Assembly: GCF_900302485.1 (NCBI RefSeq) | Contig: NZ_OMOI01000002.1 | Location: 310,001-374,000 of the forward strand | Length of the DNA stretch: 64,000 nt | Direction of reading: 5' to 3' | Source of the DNA: Aliiroseovarius pelagivivens | GTDB taxonomy: Bacteria > Pseudomonadota > Alphaproteobacteria > Rhodobacterales > Rhodobacteraceae | Shown: positions 8,539 through 17,626 of the stretch, in pieces | Numbering within the stretch: position 1 is the stretch's first letter | Layout: each line of letters begins with the position of its first letter | The notes under the pieces: model-generated | Databases searched by the model: none | The model's input: the letters and a program-made list of their open reading frames with translations, nothing else | Told to the model about the DNA's origin: nothing | Position numbers and translations under genes: made by a program

Positions 8539-9528
8539 ATGATACGGATCGGACTTTTGGGCTGTGGCCGCATCGGTCAGGTGCATGCACGCTCGATCAG
8601 CCAGATCGAAGGCGCGCGCGTGACGGCGGTGGCCGATGCCTTTGCTGAACCCGCGCAAGCATTGGCCGCACGCACCGGCGCCGAGGTTCTAGACCCGTTG
8701 GCACTGATCGACAGCCCAAACGTGGATGCCGTGGTCATTGGCACCCCCACTGACACGCACTATGATCTGATCCATGCTGCTACCCGGGCGGGCAAAGCCA
8801 TCTTCTGTGAAAAGCCCGTGGACCTGTCTTCAAATCGCATTCGAGACTGCAAGACAGTTGTCGAGCAAGCAGGCGTACCTTTCCTGACAGCCTTTAACCG
8901 GCGTTTCGATCCGAATTTCGCAGACCTCCAAAACCGGCTTCGGCATGGACAAATTGGGGACGTCGAGATCGTGACTATCCAATCACGCGACCCTTCCCCG
9001 CCCCCCGTCAGCTATATCCAAAGCTCTGGCGGTCTGTTTCGCGACATGATGATACACGATCTGGACATGGCACGCTTTCTGGTGGGCGAAGAATTCGTTC
9101 GGATATATGCCGTCGGCGCGTCACTTGTGGATCCCGAAATCGGCAAGGCAGGAGACGTGGATACGGCCGCCGTTACGCTGACCACGGCCAGCGGGAAGAT
9201 CTGTCAGATCACGAATTCACGCCGCGCTAGCTATGGCTATGACCAAAGGATCGAAGTGCATGGTTCTGGCGGGATGCTCCGCGCCGAAAACGTGCACGAG
9301 ACCACGGTGGAAATAGCAACGGCGTCAGGTTTCACCAAGGCACCGGCCCAGCATTTCTTTCTCGAGCGATACGAGGCCGCCTATCAGGCCGAGATGACCC
9401 ATTTCGTCGACGCGGTTGCGAGTGGCTCATCGCCAACGCCCAATTTGAACGACGGTCTGCAAGCACAGCTTCTCGCGGATGCAGCTGCAGGATCGCTCGT
9501 TCAGGGAACGCCAGTTGACCTAATCTGA
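8539..9528 (+). CDS. iolG: Inositol 2-dehydrogenase
   Basis: 329 residues, starting MIRIGLLGCGRIGQVHARSI, the classic IolG N-terminus with the NAD-binding GxGxxG. The FCEKPVDLS block carries the catalytic Lys, and RDMMIHDLDMARF the Asp/His region. It oxidises myo-inositol to scyllo-inosose with NAD. AAAGGAGCC directly precedes the ATG. It is the last gene of the rightward operon. No inositol transporter or malonate-semialdehyde dehydrogenase (IolA) is seen in the window; they may lie to the left of base 1. Confidence 0.93.
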   Translation: MIRIGLLGCGRIGQVHARSISQIEGARVTAVADAFAEPAQALAARTGAEVLDPLALIDSPNVDAVVIGTPTDTHYDLIHAATRAGKAIFCEKPVDLSSNRIRDCKTVVEQAGVPFLTAFNRRFDPNFADLQNRLRHGQIGDVEIVTIQSRDPSPPPVSYIQSSGGLFRDMMIHDLDMARFLVGEEFVRIYAVGASLVDPEIGKAGDVDTAAVTLTTASGKICQITNSRRASYGYDQRIEVHGSGGMLRAENVHETTVEIATASGFTKAPAQHFFLERYEAAYQAEMTHFVDAVASGSSPTPNLNDGLQAQLLADAAAGSLVQGTPVDLI

Positions 9529-9933
9529 ATTGCTGTTTCAATTCGGGTATATCGCATCATTTCCCCGAAACTGATGTGCTGACCAACAGGCCTGCAACGG
9601 CTCAATATCAAAGGTCCGCTTTAACGTTCTTCACCGTTTCCCGAGCGGCGCGGTGAATGGCTGCTTCCCGCACAAAGTGAACCTAGATGTATTGTGCGGC
9701 CTAGGTCCGGTTTGAGCCCAATGTAGCAATAGGGATGAACGCTCAAGTGCTGTCGAAGGCGGGCGTCTCGGCTGCCTGAACGAACGGTCATTTCGCTTAC
9801 ATTGCCGTTCCTCACAAAGACCCAGAGCCGGGATTAGCGCAACGCGAAAGCCAGCAAGGTCAAACATAAGATGACGTTTAGCCCCCAGATCACGAGGGAC
9901 AACCGACGCCGCGAGTTCATGCTGTGCTTCGGA
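9529..9933. other. Intergenic stretch without a gene
   Basis: 405 bases between convergent genes (iolG and the ferric reductase-like gene). No plausible coding frame. Around 9647-9673 it carries a GTGAATGGCTGCTTCCCGCA-like sequence that recurs in other intergenic stretches of the window (18701, 32271), a likely dispersed Roseobacter intergenic element. No clear terminator hairpin with a T-run was found for either flanking gene. Confidence 0.5.
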
Positions 9934-11256
9934 TCAATCATAGTCAAACCGCTCTGTCAGGATGTGACTTGAAGGAGCGCCCCGGCTGATCAGGTGATCT
10001 TCAACAATGTCCATCATCTTGACAGGCCCACAGATCACGAACACCCACTGCTTGATCTCCTTATCGGAAAAGACGTTATCAAGCAGTGCCGGAGTGACTA
10101 GGCCTGTTTCGCCGTCCCAATTTTCAGGCGGCTCGGATAGAACATAGCGCACGTCCTCGGCATCAAGTTCATCGCGATGGACAATTTGCTCAATGCTCCG
10201 GTTGCCATAGATAACCTTTACCGCACGCGGATCACCAGAGAGACGCATTTGTCTGAGGATGCCCAGTAGCGGCGCTATGCCAACACCGCCGGCGATCATC
10301 GCAACCCCGGGTTCGTTGCGGCCGTCGACCGACAAACTTCCATATGCTCCATCAAGATAGGCAACGGTCCCCGGCTTGATTTGGCCAACGGTCCGCGTGA
10401 AATCTCCAAGCTCCTTAATTATGAAGGAAACTTTTTCTCCGGACGCCGGCGCCGAGGAAATCGAAAACGGGTTCTCATGGAGCGAAAACGGGCTCTGGCC
10501 AACATTGATCCAGGCGAACTGCCCAGCCGAGTAATCAAGGCCCGCCCCTTTGTCAGGCGCGACTGTCAGCTCCCACTGCCTTGGTGATAGCTGGACGACG
10601 CTACTCACGCGCCATGCGTTCGCCTTCTTGATGAATGGCATCATCAGGTAAACGTAGAACAGCGATGCGACGGCCAGGCCGGTCAATATCAGCCAAACCC
10701 ATGTCATGATCGGTTGCGATCCGTACCGACCCGCATACACGGTGTGGTGGAGCAAAAGCAGCGCAATCAAGACTACACCAAGGCCATGAAGCAAGCGCCA
10801 ACTCTCGTATTTCCAATCTAGTTGTTTGCGGAATACCGCAAACAGCACAACGCTTGGCAGCAGCACGAATGCCGCAATCCCGGATGAAAGATAGACCAAG
10901 TCAGTGGTGAGCGTGAGTTGACGCGTGGGGTCCCACGGTCGTTGGCCACCTGCAGGCGTACCCCCATACAGAAAGGGGTGCAGCAACGCAAAAAGCAATG
11001 CCGTACGCGCCATCACTTGATGAAATCGCATGGTCACATCCATGCCAATACCATTGGAAACACGCTTGAAACGACCAGAGAGGATGAATTCCACAAGAAT
11101 GATTGAAAACGCCAGTATGCCAAGGCCCGAAGCCAGCTCTTGATGCAACGGACGCGGAGGCCCCCCGACAAGCCAGGAGACGATCAACGGCAGGAGGACA
11201 GCTACGAGATAGGCGAGTATCAACAATGACGATTTCACAAGCTTAGATTGACCCAT
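9934..11256 (-). CDS. Ferric reductase-like transmembrane flavocytochrome
   Basis: 440 residues from the ATG at 11256 (MGQSKLVKSSLLILAYLVA). An N-terminal six-helix membrane domain of the ferric-reductase/NOX type has paired haem-ligand His in MRFHQVMAR, ALLHPFLYG, LLHGLG and LLLHHTVY. The C-terminal cytoplasmic half is a ferredoxin-NADP-reductase-like module: HENPFSISSAP binds FAD, GGVGIAPLLGIL binds the pyridine nucleotide, and a CGPVKMM motif lies near the end. It would pass electrons from NAD(P)H across the inner membrane to ferric iron or another acceptor. There is no iron-uptake gene nearby, so the acceptor is open. The frame is open 71 codons further upstream, without a convincing start. 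Confidence 0.88.
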   Translation of the reverse strand: MGQSKLVKSSLLILAYLVAVLLPLIVSWLVGGPPRPLHQELASGLGILAFSIILVEFILSGRFKRVSNGIGMDVTMRFHQVMARTALLFALLHPFLYGGTPAGGQRPWDPTRQLTLTTDLVYLSSGIAAFVLLPSVVLFAVFRKQLDWKYESWRLLHGLGVVLIALLLLHHTVYAGRYGSQPIMTWVWLILTGLAVASLFYVYLMMPFIKKANAWRVSSVVQLSPRQWELTVAPDKGAGLDYSAGQFAWINVGQSPFSLHENPFSISSAPASGEKVSFIIKELGDFTRTVGQIKPGTVAYLDGAYGSLSVDGRNEPGVAMIAGGVGIAPLLGILRQMRLSGDPRAVKVIYGNRSIEQIVHRDELDAEDVRYVLSEPPENWDGETGLVTPALLDNVFSDKEIKQWVFVICGPVKMMDIVEDHLISRGAPSSHILTERFDYD

Positions 11257-11542
11257 ATCTGCAACCGATGCAATCGGCCGTGGACGTAGCCGAGTGCAAT
11301 TGAAACAGATTTGGCTTTTGCTCGAATAGTACTTCACGCGGACGTTTGCTGTGATCCGGTGTGGAGTAGTTGAGACCATGTAAAAATCGTGACGCGCTCC
11401 TCGCATCGCGAAGGGTGCAATTTGGCTGTCAGCTCCGCACGCCGGACGATCTTTGGATTGAAAGACCATTTAGATTGCAAAAGTGAACAATTCTTAGGCT
11501 TGGCGAGTTCAGAATTCGAGGCTCCATTCTTATGCAAAATAT

Positions 11543-12229
11543 CTAGTAGCGCATGGGAGCCAACCCCGCCTGAAACCAGTTCAGAAAGCTGACAATCGAA
11601 TAAACCGGCAATCCAGTGAGCTTTTCAATGTCGGCAGCGTAGGGTGCCATGTTGGTGCATTCGAGCACGATCGCACCCACGGACTCGTGCTTTGAGACGA
11701 GCTTCTGCGCTATTGCGCTCATTTCAGTCTGGCAGGACGTGAAATCTATGTCTGGCAGGTCGTCAAAAATTGCAGTCGCAAAGGCCCCATCGCGTGGCAA
11801 TCCCTCTATCGGCACGTCGCCTCGGGCACCTGCTGCTTGCAAATGCTCAGCCCTCAAGCTGTCTTTTGAGATGGTCAGAACACCAACTTCTTGATTGGTA
11901 GGCAGCATCGCCTCGATCATCGGTATCTGCATCAGGGACGAACTGGCAAAAGGAACACCAAGGGCGTCTTTTAGTTCATCTTGCATAAGCGATAGAAATC
12001 CGCAGGAAGTTGTCAGCCCCCTACAACCGTCGGCAACCAGCTCGCGTCCGACTTGAATAAAGGCGTCCAAAAGCGCGCGTGGGTCTTCGTGCACAACTTT
12101 TTGAGCACTGGCCCCACCGACCGCGCGCTTTTGGACGGGAAAATCCCACGTGTGCAGGTGACCAATGTCGCCAAGAGGGCGCGGAAAATTGGTCTCTAAC
12201 ATCAGTATACCGATAGCTGCACGTTCCAT
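11543..12229 (-). CDS. Aspartate/glutamate racemase family protein
   Basis: 228 residues. The two catalytic-Cys regions of the Asp/Glu racemase superfamily are present: TTSCGFLS near residue 77 and LECTNMAP near residue 188. The superfamily includes amino-acid and hydantoin racemases, maleate isomerase and arylmalonate decarboxylase, so the exact reaction is not fixed. It lies 8 bp downstream of the LysR gene and reads with it. Divergent from both is a D-amino-acid-dehydrogenase-like enzyme with a TRAP transporter. The set suggests uptake, racemisation and oxidative deamination of an amino acid or related compound; this is inference. Confidence 0.85.
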   Translation of the reverse strand: MERAAIGILMLETNFPRPLGDIGHLHTWDFPVQKRAVGGASAQKVVHEDPRALLDAFIQVGRELVADGCRGLTTSCGFLSLMQDELKDALGVPFASSSLMQIPMIEAMLPTNQEVGVLTISKDSLRAEHLQAAGARGDVPIEGLPRDGAFATAIFDDLPDIDFTSCQTEMSAIAQKLVSKHESVGAIVLECTNMAPYAADIEKLTGLPVYSIVSFLNWFQAGLAPMRY

Positions 12230-12237
12230 AACGCCTC

Positions 12238-13158
12238 CTATTTTGCGCGCTCGATGGGTTTGCCGTCGGCGTTGTATGGCTGCAATTCCGCCAAGAGCAG
12301 CGCCAGGAATTCTTTACCAAGTTGAGAGAGCGGGCGTGTTGCAGACGTGATCACGGCCATGTCCATCATTATGGGTGGCTCAAAGCGACGCGAGACAAAG
12401 CGGTCATCATAATCGAATTCCAATCCAAAACGGTCAAGCAACGCAACACCCATACCTTCCTTTACGAAGGCCAGCAGGTTCTTAAACAGATGCGAATTGA
12501 CACGTGATTTCATTGGGACGTTGGAATTCTCAAACGCCTCTCGAAGCCGCCGCTGAGTAATATGATCAGGCCCCATCACAAGCAACGGCTCGTCTTTCAG
12601 AAGCTCTGGTGTAAGCACTTCATGTCGCTGAAGTGGGTTATCCTTGTGCAACGCAATGCGCGTTTCTACATGCAGCGGGTAGTATTGCAGCGTGTCATAA
12701 AGCATCGGCATCTCGCATATGCCAATCTCAAAAAGACCCGATAAGACCCACTCCTGAATCTTCGAACTATACTGCGACTGGAACGAGATATTCATGTTCG
12801 GTCTGGTTTTCGCAAACTCGGCAATGAGCTTGGGTACAAAACCGAATGACATAGAGTGCTGGGACGCGATCTGAAGCTGCCCGGCTTGTTTATTTTGCAA
12901 GTCAACTACGGTTTGTGTGACGTGATCAAGCCCGCGCACAACCGTGTCGATCTCTCGGTGCATCAGCTCTGCCTCGGGGGTCGGGACAAGCCGACCGTGC
13001 AAGCGCTCAAAAAGCGTAAGCCCTGTTTGACGCTCAAGTTGGGCCAGCAAGTTTGATATCCCCGGCTGAGAAATTCCCAAGGAATCGGCAGCACCTGTGA
13101 CGGTGCCGGTCTCGATGATGGCATGGAACGCTTGAAGCTGTCGGAACCGAAGTCGCAT
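12238..13158 (-). CDS. LysR-family transcriptional regulator
   Basis: 306 residues from ATG 13158 (MRLRFRQLQAFHAII); a GTG five codons upstream is possible. The N-terminal winged HTH is clear (GTVTGAADSLGISQPGISN, then LTLFERLHGRLVPTPEA). The C-terminal effector domain contains typical LysR segments such as LLAFVKEGMGVALLDRF. It is divergent from the DadA-like gene, with 104 bp between start codons containing a long imperfect inverted repeat (13162-13172 and 13211-13223). It probably controls both the racemase and the amine oxidase/TRAP unit. Confidence 0.93.
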   Translation of the reverse strand: MRLRFRQLQAFHAIIETGTVTGAADSLGISQPGISNLLAQLERQTGLTLFERLHGRLVPTPEAELMHREIDTVVRGLDHVTQTVVDLQNKQAGQLQIASQHSMSFGFVPKLIAEFAKTRPNMNISFQSQYSSKIQEWVLSGLFEIGICEMPMLYDTLQYYPLHVETRIALHKDNPLQRHEVLTPELLKDEPLLVMGPDHITQRRLREAFENSNVPMKSRVNSHLFKNLLAFVKEGMGVALLDRFGLEFDYDDRFVSRRFEPPIMMDMAVITSATRPLSQLGKEFLALLLAELQPYNADGKPIERAK

Positions 13159-13262
13159 ACCGCCGTATATCACTTAAAGTTATATTAGTGCCAGATATTA
13201 GTATTGGAAATGATATATAGCGGCTGCCAAACTGGATCCCAACCTTGGGAGTAAGTCGCAGA

Positions 13263-14513
13263 ATGTCTTCAGAGCATATTGTTGTCATCGGTGCCGGGAT
13301 TGTCGGTGCGTCCTCAGCCATATGGCTGCGCCGTGCGGGATATGATGTCACGCTTCTAGATAAGGGGACGCCCGGCATGGGGGCTTCATACGGAAATGGC
13401 GGCATTTTAGCGAGTTGCTCTGTCGTGCCCGTGACCGGTCCTGGCCTTCTTAAGAAAAGCCCGGCGTATTTGGCCGACCCGAACTTCCCGCTTTTCCTAC
13501 GGTGGGGCTATTTACCCAAACTTGTGCCGTGGCTGATTAAATACATGTCGCATGCAAATGAAGATGACACGCGCAAGATCAGCCAAGGACTGACGACGAT
13601 TGTTGGCGACAGCCTTGAGCAACATCAGGCGCTGACCACAGGCACCAAGGCCGCGAAGTGGGTGCAGGAAAGCGACTATAGTTTCGCATACCCTGATCGC
13701 AACGCCTTTGAAGCCGATGCATTTGCATGGAAGCTGCGCCACGAGGCCGGATTTGAACCCACGTTTATCGAAGGCAATGCCGTTCAAGAAGCGGAACCGA
13801 TCTTGGGTCCTAAAACGAAGCTCTTGGCCGTGCTTAAGAACCACGGTTTCATTCTGAACCCCGGCTCTTACGTAGGGGATCTTGTTGAGCTTCTGGAACA
13901 GATGGGTGGAACGTTCATTCAGGCCGAAGTTAAAGATTTTGAACTGGGTGGGGGTCGGGTCAGTGCAGTGGATACCAGCGTTGGTCGCATCCACTGCGAC
14001 AAGGCAGTTATCTCATCTGGGGTGTGGTCCAAACCGCTCATGCAAAAGCTGGGTTTGAATGTTCCGCTCGAAGCAGAGCGCGGCTATCACATCATGTTTA
14101 AAGAACCCAACCTTAAGCCCAACAATCCTATGATGCTAACGGCTGGAAAATTCGTCGCCACAGCTATGGATCAAGGCGTGCGCTGCGCAGGTGTAGTTGA
14201 GTTTGGCGGGCTAAGTGAGACGCCTTCAAAAGCACCTCTGAAGCTGCTGCGCCGAAAAGCACAAGAGATGTTCCCCAAGCTGACATACGCGAGTGATGAA
14301 GAATGGCTTGGGTATCGTCCGGCACCATCTGATAGCCTGCCCCTAATCGGCGAGCTTCGCGAAACTGGTGTTTTTACAGCGTTTGGCCATCATCACATTG
14401 GCCTGACAGGTGGACCCAAAACGGGCCGTTTGGTTGCTGATATAATTTCAGGAAACCACACCAACAACGATATTCGCCCCTTTGAGCCAATGCGCTTTGC
14501 AGCGGGCAAATAA
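13263..14513 (+). CDS. FAD-dependent D-amino acid dehydrogenase-like oxidoreductase (DadA family)
   Basis: 416 residues. ATG 13263 gives MSSEHIVVIGAGIVGASSA with the FAD dinucleotide motif at the N-terminus as in DadA; an in-frame TTG at 13245 is less likely. The C-terminal SLPLIGELRETGVFTAFGH and GLTGGPKTGRLVADI segments match the DAO superfamily FAD-binding end. It would oxidise the alpha-amino group of a D-amino acid or secondary amine and feed electrons to the respiratory chain. A DctP-type substrate-binding protein follows 36 bp downstream, so the TRAP system probably imports its substrate or a precursor. Confidence 0.88.
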   Translation: MSSEHIVVIGAGIVGASSAIWLRRAGYDVTLLDKGTPGMGASYGNGGILASCSVVPVTGPGLLKKSPAYLADPNFPLFLRWGYLPKLVPWLIKYMSHANEDDTRKISQGLTTIVGDSLEQHQALTTGTKAAKWVQESDYSFAYPDRNAFEADAFAWKLRHEAGFEPTFIEGNAVQEAEPILGPKTKLLAVLKNHGFILNPGSYVGDLVELLEQMGGTFIQAEVKDFELGGGRVSAVDTSVGRIHCDKAVISSGVWSKPLMQKLGLNVPLEAERGYHIMFKEPNLKPNNPMMLTAGKFVATAMDQGVRCAGVVEFGGLSETPSKAPLKLLRRKAQEMFPKLTYASDEEWLGYRPAPSDSLPLIGELRETGVFTAFGHHHIGLTGGPKTGRLVADIISGNHTNNDIRPFEPMRFAAGK

Positions 14514-14549
14514 CCAAGATCAACAAAAAAGTAACCTAGGGAGAGAACG

Positions 14550-15533
14550 ATGAAACCACTAAACAAGACATTAAGTACGACCGCCATGACTGTGGCGCTG
14601 GCAATCGCAGGATCTGCCGCATCTGCAGAGCAATGGGACATGCCAATGGCATATGCCGCAACAAATTTCCATTCGGAGATGGGTGTCGTGTTTGCGGACA
14701 AAGTTCGCGAATACACCAGCGGCGAGATTGACATCACGGTTCACCCAGGCGGCTCGCTTTTCAAGGGCGGCGAGATCAAACGCGCGGTCCAAACAGGTCA
14801 GGCGCCCATTGGCGAACGCTTCATGTCTGCTCATGCCAATGAAGCCCCGCTTTTGGGCTGGGACAACCTGCCATTCATAGCGACAACCTATGAAAACAAC
14901 GACAAGCTTTGGGCGGCTGCCAAAGACAAGGTGAATGCACAGCTGTCCGATCTCAACCTTGTGGCGTTGTACACCTGTCCATGGCCTGGGCAGGGCTTCT
15001 ATTTCAAGAAAGAAGTCATGTCGTCTAAGGACACCCAAGGCGTGAAGTTCCGCTCGTACAACACAGCCACCGCCACCTTTGCTGAAGAACTTGGCATGAT
15101 CCCCGTTCAGGTTGAAGCTGCAGAGCTTAGCCAAGCGTTGGCCACAGGTGTAGCAGAGTCGTTCATCTCGTCAGGCTCAACGGGCTATGACCGGAAGGTG
15201 TGGGAAAACTTGACCCACTATTACAAAGTGAACGCATGGCTTCCGCGCAACTATGTCATGGTTAACAAAGGCGTCTGGGATGGGCTGAGTGCAGATATGC
15301 AAGCAAACGTCCAGAAGGCCGCCGATGAAACGGGCACTGCATGCGCGGCCAAGTCGGCAGAGCTTGCCAACTGGTATTTCGAACAGCTGGAAGCCAACGG
15401 CATGAAGGTCGAAGACGCGGGTCCCGAGTTCCTTGCCGAGCTTGAAACCATTGGTGCGAAAATGACAGCTGATTGGCTCGCAGAAGTTGGCGAGGATGGC
15501 CAAGCTATCCTTGACGCCTACAACGCCAACTAA
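14550..15533 (+). CDS. dctP: TRAP transporter substrate-binding protein (DctP family)
   Basis: 327 residues with a Sec signal peptide (MKPLNKTLSTTAMTVALAIA, cleaved after ASA near residue 27). The mature protein shows the DctP fold pattern: LPFIATTYE, GVKFRSYNTATATFAEELG with the conserved Arg that holds the ligand carboxylate, and ALATGVAESFISSGSTG. It is a periplasmic binder for a carboxylate-type solute. AGGGAGAG stands before the ATG. A perfect hairpin follows the stop codon and separates it from the membrane subunit genes. Confidence 0.94.
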   Translation: MKPLNKTLSTTAMTVALAIAGSAASAEQWDMPMAYAATNFHSEMGVVFADKVREYTSGEIDITVHPGGSLFKGGEIKRAVQTGQAPIGERFMSAHANEAPLLGWDNLPFIATTYENNDKLWAAAKDKVNAQLSDLNLVALYTCPWPGQGFYFKKEVMSSKDTQGVKFRSYNTATATFAEELGMIPVQVEAAELSQALATGVAESFISSGSTGYDRKVWENLTHYYKVNAWLPRNYVMVNKGVWDGLSADMQANVQKAADETGTACAAKSAELANWYFEQLEANGMKVEDAGPEFLAELETIGAKMTADWLAEVGEDGQAILDAYNAN

Positions 15534-15540
15534 GCCCAAT

Positions 15541-15573
15541 GGTAGCGGCCTCACTCAAAGCGAGGCCGCTACC
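15541..15573 (+). promoter_or_regulatory. Intercistronic hairpin between dctP and dctQ
   Basis: A perfect 12-bp stem (GGTAGCGGCCTC pairing with GAGGCCGCTACC) around a 9-base loop, 7 bases after the dctP stop. No T-run follows, so it is not a classic intrinsic terminator. It is placed to protect the 3' end of the dctP message and reduce expression of the membrane subunits relative to the binding protein. Confidence 0.7.
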
Positions 15574-15596
15574 AAACTGAATTCAGGGGAATTTCC

Positions 15597-16310
15597 ATGC
15601 GAGACTGGCAACCATTTCTAGGGCTTCCCTTATGGGTCTGGCTCTTTGTGCTTCCAGCGCTTTTAGCGCTCTATTGTCTTTGGCAGGGACCAAAAGCCGT
15701 CGCGCTTCTGTCACCTATTTGGAGGCTACTCGATAGACTCTACAAGGCCGCTGGCGTGCTTGCTGCATGCTTTATGGTGGTGATCTTGCTGCTGATTGTC
15801 GGCCAGATGATTGCCCGTTGGTCCAGCCTCACCTTTCCCGGATCGACCGAATACGCAGGCTACGCCATGGCTGCGACATCCTTTTTCGCCCTGGCTTACA
15901 CATTGACGCAGGGGGGGCATATCCGCGTGTCTGTTTTGCTTAATCTCAATAGGCACACCGAGTTTTGGCTTGATGCAGTGGCGATGTTCATTGCGGCCAT
16001 CACTGCCACATATTTTGCGCGTTACGCGATCAAGACCAACATCATGTCAGAGATGCTGAATGATCGAACGCAAGGACAGGATTTCGTCCCGGAATGGCTG
16101 CTGACATTCTTCTCCATGTTCGCCAATTCCCCAGCAAAATGGGGTGAGATGTGGGCAAAGACAGGGTCGGAATGGGTGTACACACCCGTTTGGTTGCCAC
16201 AGCTGCCGATGTCGATTGGTACCGTGCTTTTGGCAATCGCAATCTGGGATTACCTGACACGACTTCTTGCGCATCGTAAAAGTCAAATTCACGGGGAGGT
16301 TCTGGAATGA
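15597..16310 (+). CDS. dctQ: TRAP transporter small membrane subunit (DctQ family)
   Basis: 237 residues with hydrophobic segments near residues 10-30, 50-72, 85-105, 120-140 and 200-225. The DctQ core is recognisable in STEYAGYAMAATSFFALAYT followed by GGHIRVSVLL, a strongly conserved family stretch. It is longer than the usual 160-190 residues because of an extra N-terminal helix and an insertion before the last helix. Its stop overlaps the ATG of the large subunit (ATGA). AGGGGAA precedes the start. Confidence 0.92.
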   Translation: MRDWQPFLGLPLWVWLFVLPALLALYCLWQGPKAVALLSPIWRLLDRLYKAAGVLAACFMVVILLLIVGQMIARWSSLTFPGSTEYAGYAMAATSFFALAYTLTQGGHIRVSVLLNLNRHTEFWLDAVAMFIAAITATYFARYAIKTNIMSEMLNDRTQGQDFVPEWLLTFFSMFANSPAKWGEMWAKTGSEWVYTPVWLPQLPMSIGTVLLAIAIWDYLTRLLAHRKSQIHGEVLE

Positions 16311-17620
16311 GCGAACTATACGCCACAGCGATTTTCCTTTTTGTCCTTTTTGCGCTTTTAGGGGGTTCCGTTTGGATCGGGCTTGCACTGATGGGTGTGG
16401 CTTGGGTTGGTATGGAGCTGTTCACATCGCGCCCAGCCGGCGATGCGATGATCACCACAATCTGGACAGGCGCTTCAAGCTGGACCCTCACGGCCCTACC
16501 GCTGTTCATCTGGATGGGTGAAATCTTGTATCGAACGCGATTATCCCAAGATATGTTCCGCGGGCTTGCACCCTGGATGCGCTTCTTGCCCGGCGGCCTG
16601 TTGCACACCAACATCGCGGGTTGCACGATCTTCGCGGCTGTTTCTGGGTCATCTGCGGCGACGCTTAATATGGTCGGCAAAATGTCCATCCCCGAGCTGC
16701 GCAAACGTGGTTACCCAGAGTATATGATCATCGGAACATTGGCGGGTGCAGCGACGCTTGGGCTAATGATCCCACCGTCACTTACACTGATCGTATACGG
16801 CGTTACGATCAATGAAAGCATCACCAAGCTTTTCATGGCGGGTGTCTTTCCCGGCCTCGTCTTGGCTGGACTTTTCATGCTCTACATCATGGCCTGGCAC
16901 TTCATTTACAAAGAGCAGCGCCCCGAACCAGAACCCCCGATGCCATTTGGCAAACGGCTCTCCGAAAGCCGCTTTCTGCTGCCGCTCTTCGGTCTCGTGT
17001 TCGTAGTCATTGGCTCGATGTATCTTGGCTATGCCACCGCCACTGAAGCCGCTGCTGTTGGTGTTCTTGGGGCGCTTGCCCTCTCGGCCATGCAAGGTTC
17101 GCTTGATTGGAAGACATTCCAAGGCAGTTTGATGGGGGCAACGAAAACCTCGGCCATGATCGCATTTATCCTGATGGGAGCAGCGTTCTTGTCGCTCTCG
17201 ATGGGCTTCACGGGCTTGCCGCGTGCGTTGGCCGAACTGATTGAAAGCTATAATCTATCGCCGGTGGCCCTGATCGCAGTGTTGACGGTGTTCTACTTGA
17301 TACTCGGGATGTTCATGGATGGGCTATCGTCCGTGGTTTTGACAATGGCGATTGTCGAACCGATGATCCGCGCCGCTGGCATTGATGTGATCTGGTTTGG
17401 GATCTTCCTTGTTGTTGTTATCGAAACCGCGCAAGTTACGCCGCCCATCGGCTTCAACCTTTTCGTGCTGCAGGGAATGACCCGCCACGATATCGGATAC
17501 ATCGCCAAGACAGCGATCCCGATGGTTGGCCTTATGCTGCTTATGGTGGTTATCCTGGTGATCTGGCCCGAACTGGCCACATGGCTGCCCGAAAACATCC
17601 GCCAAGGTCCGGGCCGCTAA
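16307..17620 (+). CDS. dctM: TRAP transporter large membrane subunit (DctM family)
   Basis: 437 residues with about 12 membrane segments. Family signatures include GCTIFAAVSGSSAATLNMVGK, the GAATLGLMIPPSLTLIVYG stretch and the late TPPIGFNLFVLQGM block. With DctQ it forms the Na+-driven inner-membrane permease that works with the upstream DctP. Length is normal for DctM (about 430). A BASS-like permease follows after 6 bp and may belong to the same transcript. Confidence 0.94.
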   Translation: MSELYATAIFLFVLFALLGGSVWIGLALMGVAWVGMELFTSRPAGDAMITTIWTGASSWTLTALPLFIWMGEILYRTRLSQDMFRGLAPWMRFLPGGLLHTNIAGCTIFAAVSGSSAATLNMVGKMSIPELRKRGYPEYMIIGTLAGAATLGLMIPPSLTLIVYGVTINESITKLFMAGVFPGLVLAGLFMLYIMAWHFIYKEQRPEPEPPMPFGKRLSESRFLLPLFGLVFVVIGSMYLGYATATEAAAVGVLGALALSAMQGSLDWKTFQGSLMGATKTSAMIAFILMGAAFLSLSMGFTGLPRALAELIESYNLSPVALIAVLTVFYLILGMFMDGLSSVVLTMAIVEPMIRAAGIDVIWFGIFLVVVIETAQVTPPIGFNLFVLQGMTRHDIGYIAKTAIPMVGLMLLMVVILVIWPELATWLPENIRQGPGR

Positions 17621-17626
17621 GCCCGG

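Noticed and set aside
15541..15573. Intrinsic terminator after dctP
   Set aside because: The stem is strong but no T-run follows and dctQ-dctM need the same transcript; called an intercistronic hairpin instead.
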